This document shows, piece after piece, positions 6,358 through 8,793 of a stretch of DNA of 8,793 bases. Numbering within the stretch: the first letter of the stretch is position 1; every line of letters starts with the position of its first letter. Below the pieces are notes generated by a model. It did no database searches, had not been told where the DNA came from, and saw nothing but the letters and a program-made list of their open reading frames with translations. The DNA is from an uncultured Veillonella sp. (GTDB taxonomy: Bacteria; Bacillota; Negativicutes; Veillonellales; Veillonellaceae), in NCBI GenBank assembly GCA_900757715.1, contig CAAEOZ010000059.1:1-8793 (forward strand), written 5' to 3'. Both the position numbers and the translations under genes were made by a program.

Positions 6358-7332
6358 ATGTACGATTTAACATACCGTCCTCGCCGCTTGCGTATCAATC
6401 CAGAAATGCGTGATTTGGTACGCGAAACGACACTCGACGTAACTGATTTGATTTATCCATTATTTATCGTGCCTGGTGAAGGTATCAAAAAAGAAATCGA
6501 CACATTGCCAGGTCAATATCACTTGTCTGTTGACGAGGCTGTGAAAGTAGCTCAAGAGACTTATGATCTTGGTGTGCGTGGTGTAGAAATCTTTGGTATT
6601 CCTACATATAAGGACGAACAAGGTTCCTCTGCATGGGATATGTCCCAACCTGTACAACAAGCTATCAAAGCCATCCGTGCAGCTGTGCCAAATCTATTGG
6701 TGGTAGCTGATGTTTGCTTGTGCCAATACACAACAACAGGACATTGCGGCATGATTGATGACCATGAAATCTTAAATGATGAAACATTGCCATTGCTTTG
6801 TAAAGTAGCGGTAAGCCAAGCAGAAGCAGGTGCCCATATGGTGGCTCCATCCGATATGATGGACGGTCGCGTAGGTGCTATTCGTGAAGCCCTTGATGCG
6901 GCAGGTTATACAAATGTATCCATCATGAGCTATGCCGCAAAATACGCATCTGCTTACTATGGTCCATTCCGCGGAGCTGTTAATTCTGCGCCAAAATTTG
7001 GTGACCGCAAATCTTATCAAATGGACCCAGCTAATCGCTTGGAAGCTTTCAGAGAAATCGAACTGGACATCGCTGAAGGTGCAGATATTATCATGATTAA
7101 ACCAGCCTTGTCCTATTTGGATATCGTTCGTGAAACACGTGACCGCTATGAATTACCTGTAGCTGTATACAATGTATCCGGTGAATATGCGATGGTTAAA
7201 TCCGCTGCTGCAGCTGGTCTTATCGACGAAGAACGCCTCGTTATGGAAACAATGCTTTCTATGAAGCGCGCCGGTGCTAAAATTATCATTACGTACCATG
7301 CCTTAGATATTGCTAAATGGTTACAACAATAA
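6358..7332 (+). CDS. hemB: Delta-aminolevulinic acid dehydratase (porphobilinogen synthase)
   Basis: HemB condenses two 5-aminolevulinate molecules into porphobilinogen in the cytoplasm. The 324-residue length is normal for bacteria. The N-terminal arm starts with YRPRRLR, followed by DLIYPLFIVPG. The metal-binding segment DVCLCQYTTTGHCG (118-131) has three cysteines at 120, 122 and 130, the pattern of zinc-dependent enzymes as opposed to the Asp-rich magnesium type. The two Schiff-base lysines are Lys195 in SYAAKYASAYYGPFR and Lys248 in MIKPALSYLD. A strong AGGAGG (6347-6352), overlapping the preceding stop codon, lies five bases before the ATG. The gene is 9 bases after cobA-hemD and 9 before hemL. 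In pathway order it acts before hemC although it lies downstream, which is common in such clusters. Confidence 0.97.
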   Translation: MYDLTYRPRRLRINPEMRDLVRETTLDVTDLIYPLFIVPGEGIKKEIDTLPGQYHLSVDEAVKVAQETYDLGVRGVEIFGIPTYKDEQGSSAWDMSQPVQQAIKAIRAAVPNLLVVADVCLCQYTTTGHCGMIDDHEILNDETLPLLCKVAVSQAEAGAHMVAPSDMMDGRVGAIREALDAAGYTNVSIMSYAAKYASAYYGPFRGAVNSAPKFGDRKSYQMDPANRLEAFREIELDIAEGADIIMIKPALSYLDIVRETRDRYELPVAVYNVSGEYAMVKSAAAAGLIDEERLVMETMLSMKRAGAKIIITYHALDIAKWLQQ

Positions 7333-7341
7333 GGAGGAACT

Positions 7342-8646
7342 ATGTTCCAACTCGGTAAATCTGAAAAGGCCTTTGATGAGGCTAAACGTTATATGCCAGG
7401 CGGCGTAAACAGCCCTGTGCGTTCCTACCGTAGCGTAGGCTCTAACCCGCCGTTTATCAGCAGCGCCAGTGGCAGCCGCATTTATGATATCGATAACAAC
7501 GAATACATTGACTATGTGTTGAGCTGGGGCCCTATGATTTTGGGCCATGCGAACCCTGAAGTTATTGCTAGTTTGCAAGAGGCGATTCCTCGTGGTACTA
7601 GCTATGGTGCGCCTACACTACTAGAAACAGAATTGGCTAAAAAGATACAAGCTTTCATGCCATCTATGGAGGTTATCCGCCTCGTAAACTCTGGTACAGA
7701 GGCTACCATGAGTGCCTTGCGCGTAGCTCGTGGCTATACTGGTCGCGATCGTATCGTAAAATTTGTAGGCTGTTACCATGGTCATAGTGATGCTCTCTTG
7801 GTGAAAGCTGGTTCTGGCCTTGCTACCTTTGGCGTGCCGGATAGTCCAGGCGTTCCACAAGGCGTAGCAGAAAATACCATAACATTGCCGTACAATGATT
7901 CTGAAGCGGTTCGTAAATTATTCGACGATATGGGCGATACTATTGCGGCCATCATCGTGGAACCTGTAGCAGGTAATATGGGCTGTGTGCCTCCAGTACC
8001 AGGTTTCCTCGAAACCTTGCGCGAAGTAACTAAGGCTCACGGTGCTGTGTTGATCTTTGACGAAGTTATGTGTGGCTTCCGCGCTAGCAGTGGCGGTGCT
8101 CAAAAACGTTACAAGATTAAACCAGACCTTACATGCCTTGGTAAAATCGTTGGCGGTGGCATGCCACTTGCCGTGTTTGGTGGCTCTCGTGAGATTATGA
8201 ACCAAATTGCACCAGCTGGTCCTATCTACCAAGCCGGTACATTGAGTGGTAATCCAATTGCCGTTACCTCTGGTTTGGCAACGCTTTCCATTCTGCAACG
8301 TGATCCAACGGTGTTTAAACAAGTAGAAGATACGACGATTGCCCTTTGTGAAGGCTTTGAACGTTTGGCAGCACAATACAATGTGCCTGTTGTAGTACAA
8401 CGGGTAGGCTCTATGTTCACCATCTTCTTTACTGACAAACCAGTTAAGAACTTTGATGATGCTGCAGCATGCAACGAAGAACAATTTAAGATGTTCTTCC
8501 ATCATAACTTGAGCCATGGTATTTACTATGCGCCAAGCCCTTATGAAAGTAATTTCGTATCTATCTGCCATAAGAGCGGTGAAGTGGAACGCACATTAGC
8601 CGTTGCTGATGAAGCTTTCAAAAAAATCAGTGATACATTATTATAA
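7342..8646 (+). CDS. hemL: Glutamate-1-semialdehyde 2,1-aminomutase
   Basis: HemL is a pyridoxal-phosphate enzyme that converts glutamate-1-semialdehyde, the product of HemA, to 5-aminolevulinate. The 434-residue protein matches the family throughout. PGGVNSPVRSY is near residues 19-29, and NSGTEATMSALRVARGYTGR and FVGCYHGHSDALLVKAGSG follow. The cofactor-contacting FDEVMCGFR is at 239-247 (relatives usually have Thr in place of Cys243). LGKIVGGGMPLAVFGG carries the Schiff-base Lys268, and YQAGTLSGNPIA is at about 296-307. These residues separate it from ordinary class III aminotransferases. A strong AGGAGG (7332-7337) four bases before the ATG touches the hemB stop. It is the last gene of the tetrapyrrole cluster, and no terminator hairpin is visible in the 46 bases after it, so transcription may run on into the next gene. 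Confidence 0.97.
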   Translation: MFQLGKSEKAFDEAKRYMPGGVNSPVRSYRSVGSNPPFISSASGSRIYDIDNNEYIDYVLSWGPMILGHANPEVIASLQEAIPRGTSYGAPTLLETELAKKIQAFMPSMEVIRLVNSGTEATMSALRVARGYTGRDRIVKFVGCYHGHSDALLVKAGSGLATFGVPDSPGVPQGVAENTITLPYNDSEAVRKLFDDMGDTIAAIIVEPVAGNMGCVPPVPGFLETLREVTKAHGAVLIFDEVMCGFRASSGGAQKRYKIKPDLTCLGKIVGGGMPLAVFGGSREIMNQIAPAGPIYQAGTLSGNPIAVTSGLATLSILQRDPTVFKQVEDTTIALCEGFERLAAQYNVPVVVQRVGSMFTIFFTDKPVKNFDDAAACNEEQFKMFFHHNLSHGIYYAPSPYESNFVSICHKSGEVERTLAVADEAFKKISDTLL

Positions 8647-8670
8647 GAAGTTATAGTTTGTAGTTGTTTA

Positions 8671-8682
8671 TGTATCGATACA
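8671..8682. repeat. Perfect 12-base palindrome, candidate operator
   Basis: TGTATCGATACA reads the same on both strands and sits 10 bases before the likely start of the XRE-type regulator gene, touching its ribosome binding site. Small DNA-binding regulators of this kind often bind dyads of this size beside their own gene. The location fits autoregulation, but a single copy of a 12-base palindrome can occur by chance. Confidence 0.35.
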
Positions 8683-8687
8683 GGTGA
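8682..8687 (+). promoter_or_regulatory. Ribosome binding site deciding the XRE gene start
   Basis: AGGTGA lies five bases before the ATG at 8693. An in-frame ATG at 8687 overlaps this site and is only two bases from its AGG, so 8693 is the more likely start. Confidence 0.55.
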
Positions 8688-8692
8688 TGAAC

Positions 8693-8793
8693 ATGCAGTT
8701 TTACAAGAACTTAAAGCGTGCTCGCGTGCGCATGGGCAAAAGCCAAATCGAAGTAGCAAAGGCCGTAGGTATCAGTAATGCGGCGCTTTCAAA
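8693..8793 (+). CDS. XRE-family helix-turn-helix regulator, 5' fragment
   Basis: Only the first 33 codons are in the window, and the frame is open to the edge. The translation begins MQFYKNLKRARVRMGKSQIE and continues VAKAVGISNAALS. This is the classic start of a Cro/C1 (XRE) helix-turn-helix: an LKRAR first helix, a GKSQIEVAKAVGIS helix-turn and the beginning of a recognition helix. The protein is presumably a DNA-binding transcriptional regulator, but its target and any C-terminal domain lie outside the window. It follows hemL by 46 bases with no visible terminator between them, so it could be transcribed with the hem genes, though it may equally have its own promoter. Nothing here shows that it controls the tetrapyrrole genes. 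The start could also be the ATG at 8687, two codons earlier. Confidence 0.8.
   Translation, partial: MQFYKNLKRARVRMGKSQIEVAKAVGISNAALS

Noticed and set aside
7918..8571. 217-codon open frame on the - strand opposite hemL
   Set aside because: It lies wholly inside hemL, whose product matches its family end to end. The antisense product is rich in His, Cys and Trp in an unstructured way, shows no motif and has no convincing ribosome site.
8647..8692. Terminator after hemL
   Set aside because: No GC-rich hairpin with a T tract is present. The only dyad is the 12-base palindrome, which lacks a loop and a T run.

Overview
The window is an ordinary low-to-moderate GC bacterial chromosomal segment with every convincing gene on the + strand and almost no non-coding DNA. 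The mix of a SepF/YlmH cell-division neighbourhood (a Firmicutes trait), a C5-route tetrapyrrole cluster and a CobA-HemD fusion fits the Firmicutes/Clostridia-Negativicutes. A Veillonella-like Negativicute is my best guess from the protein style, but this is an inference and was not tested by any search.

Region 1 (1-1955) holds the 3' part of sepF, then proC (pyrroline-5-carboxylate reductase) and a ylmH-type S4-domain RNA-binding protein. These are packed with gaps of 26 and 2 bases. The unit ends in a strong intrinsic terminator (1962-1994).

Region 2 (2013-8646) is a six-gene tetrapyrrole operon: a SirC-type precorrin-2 dehydrogenase, hemA, hemC, a cobA-hemD fusion, hemB and hemL. Neighbouring genes overlap by 32 or 4 bases or are separated by 4 to 9 bases, so co-transcription and translational coupling are very likely. 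The six proteins cover glutamyl-tRNA to 5-aminolevulinate (HemA, HemL), porphobilinogen (HemB), hydroxymethylbilane (HemC), uroporphyrinogen III (HemD domain), precorrin-2 (CobA domain) and sirohydrochlorin (SirC). No hemE or other haem-branch gene is present here. The cluster is therefore aimed at the precorrin-2/sirohydrochlorin branch that leads to sirohaem and cobalamin.

Region 3 (8647-8793) is a 46-base spacer with a perfect 12-base palindrome, followed by the start of an XRE-type helix-turn-helix gene cut by the window edge.

No RNA genes, mobile elements, CRISPR arrays or long repeats were seen, and there is no gene-free stretch longer than about 60 bases. I found no clear sign of an undescribed system. 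The points most worth checking are the terminator placed 18 bases before the hem operon, the divergent substrate loop of the SirC-like protein, and the palindrome before the XRE gene.
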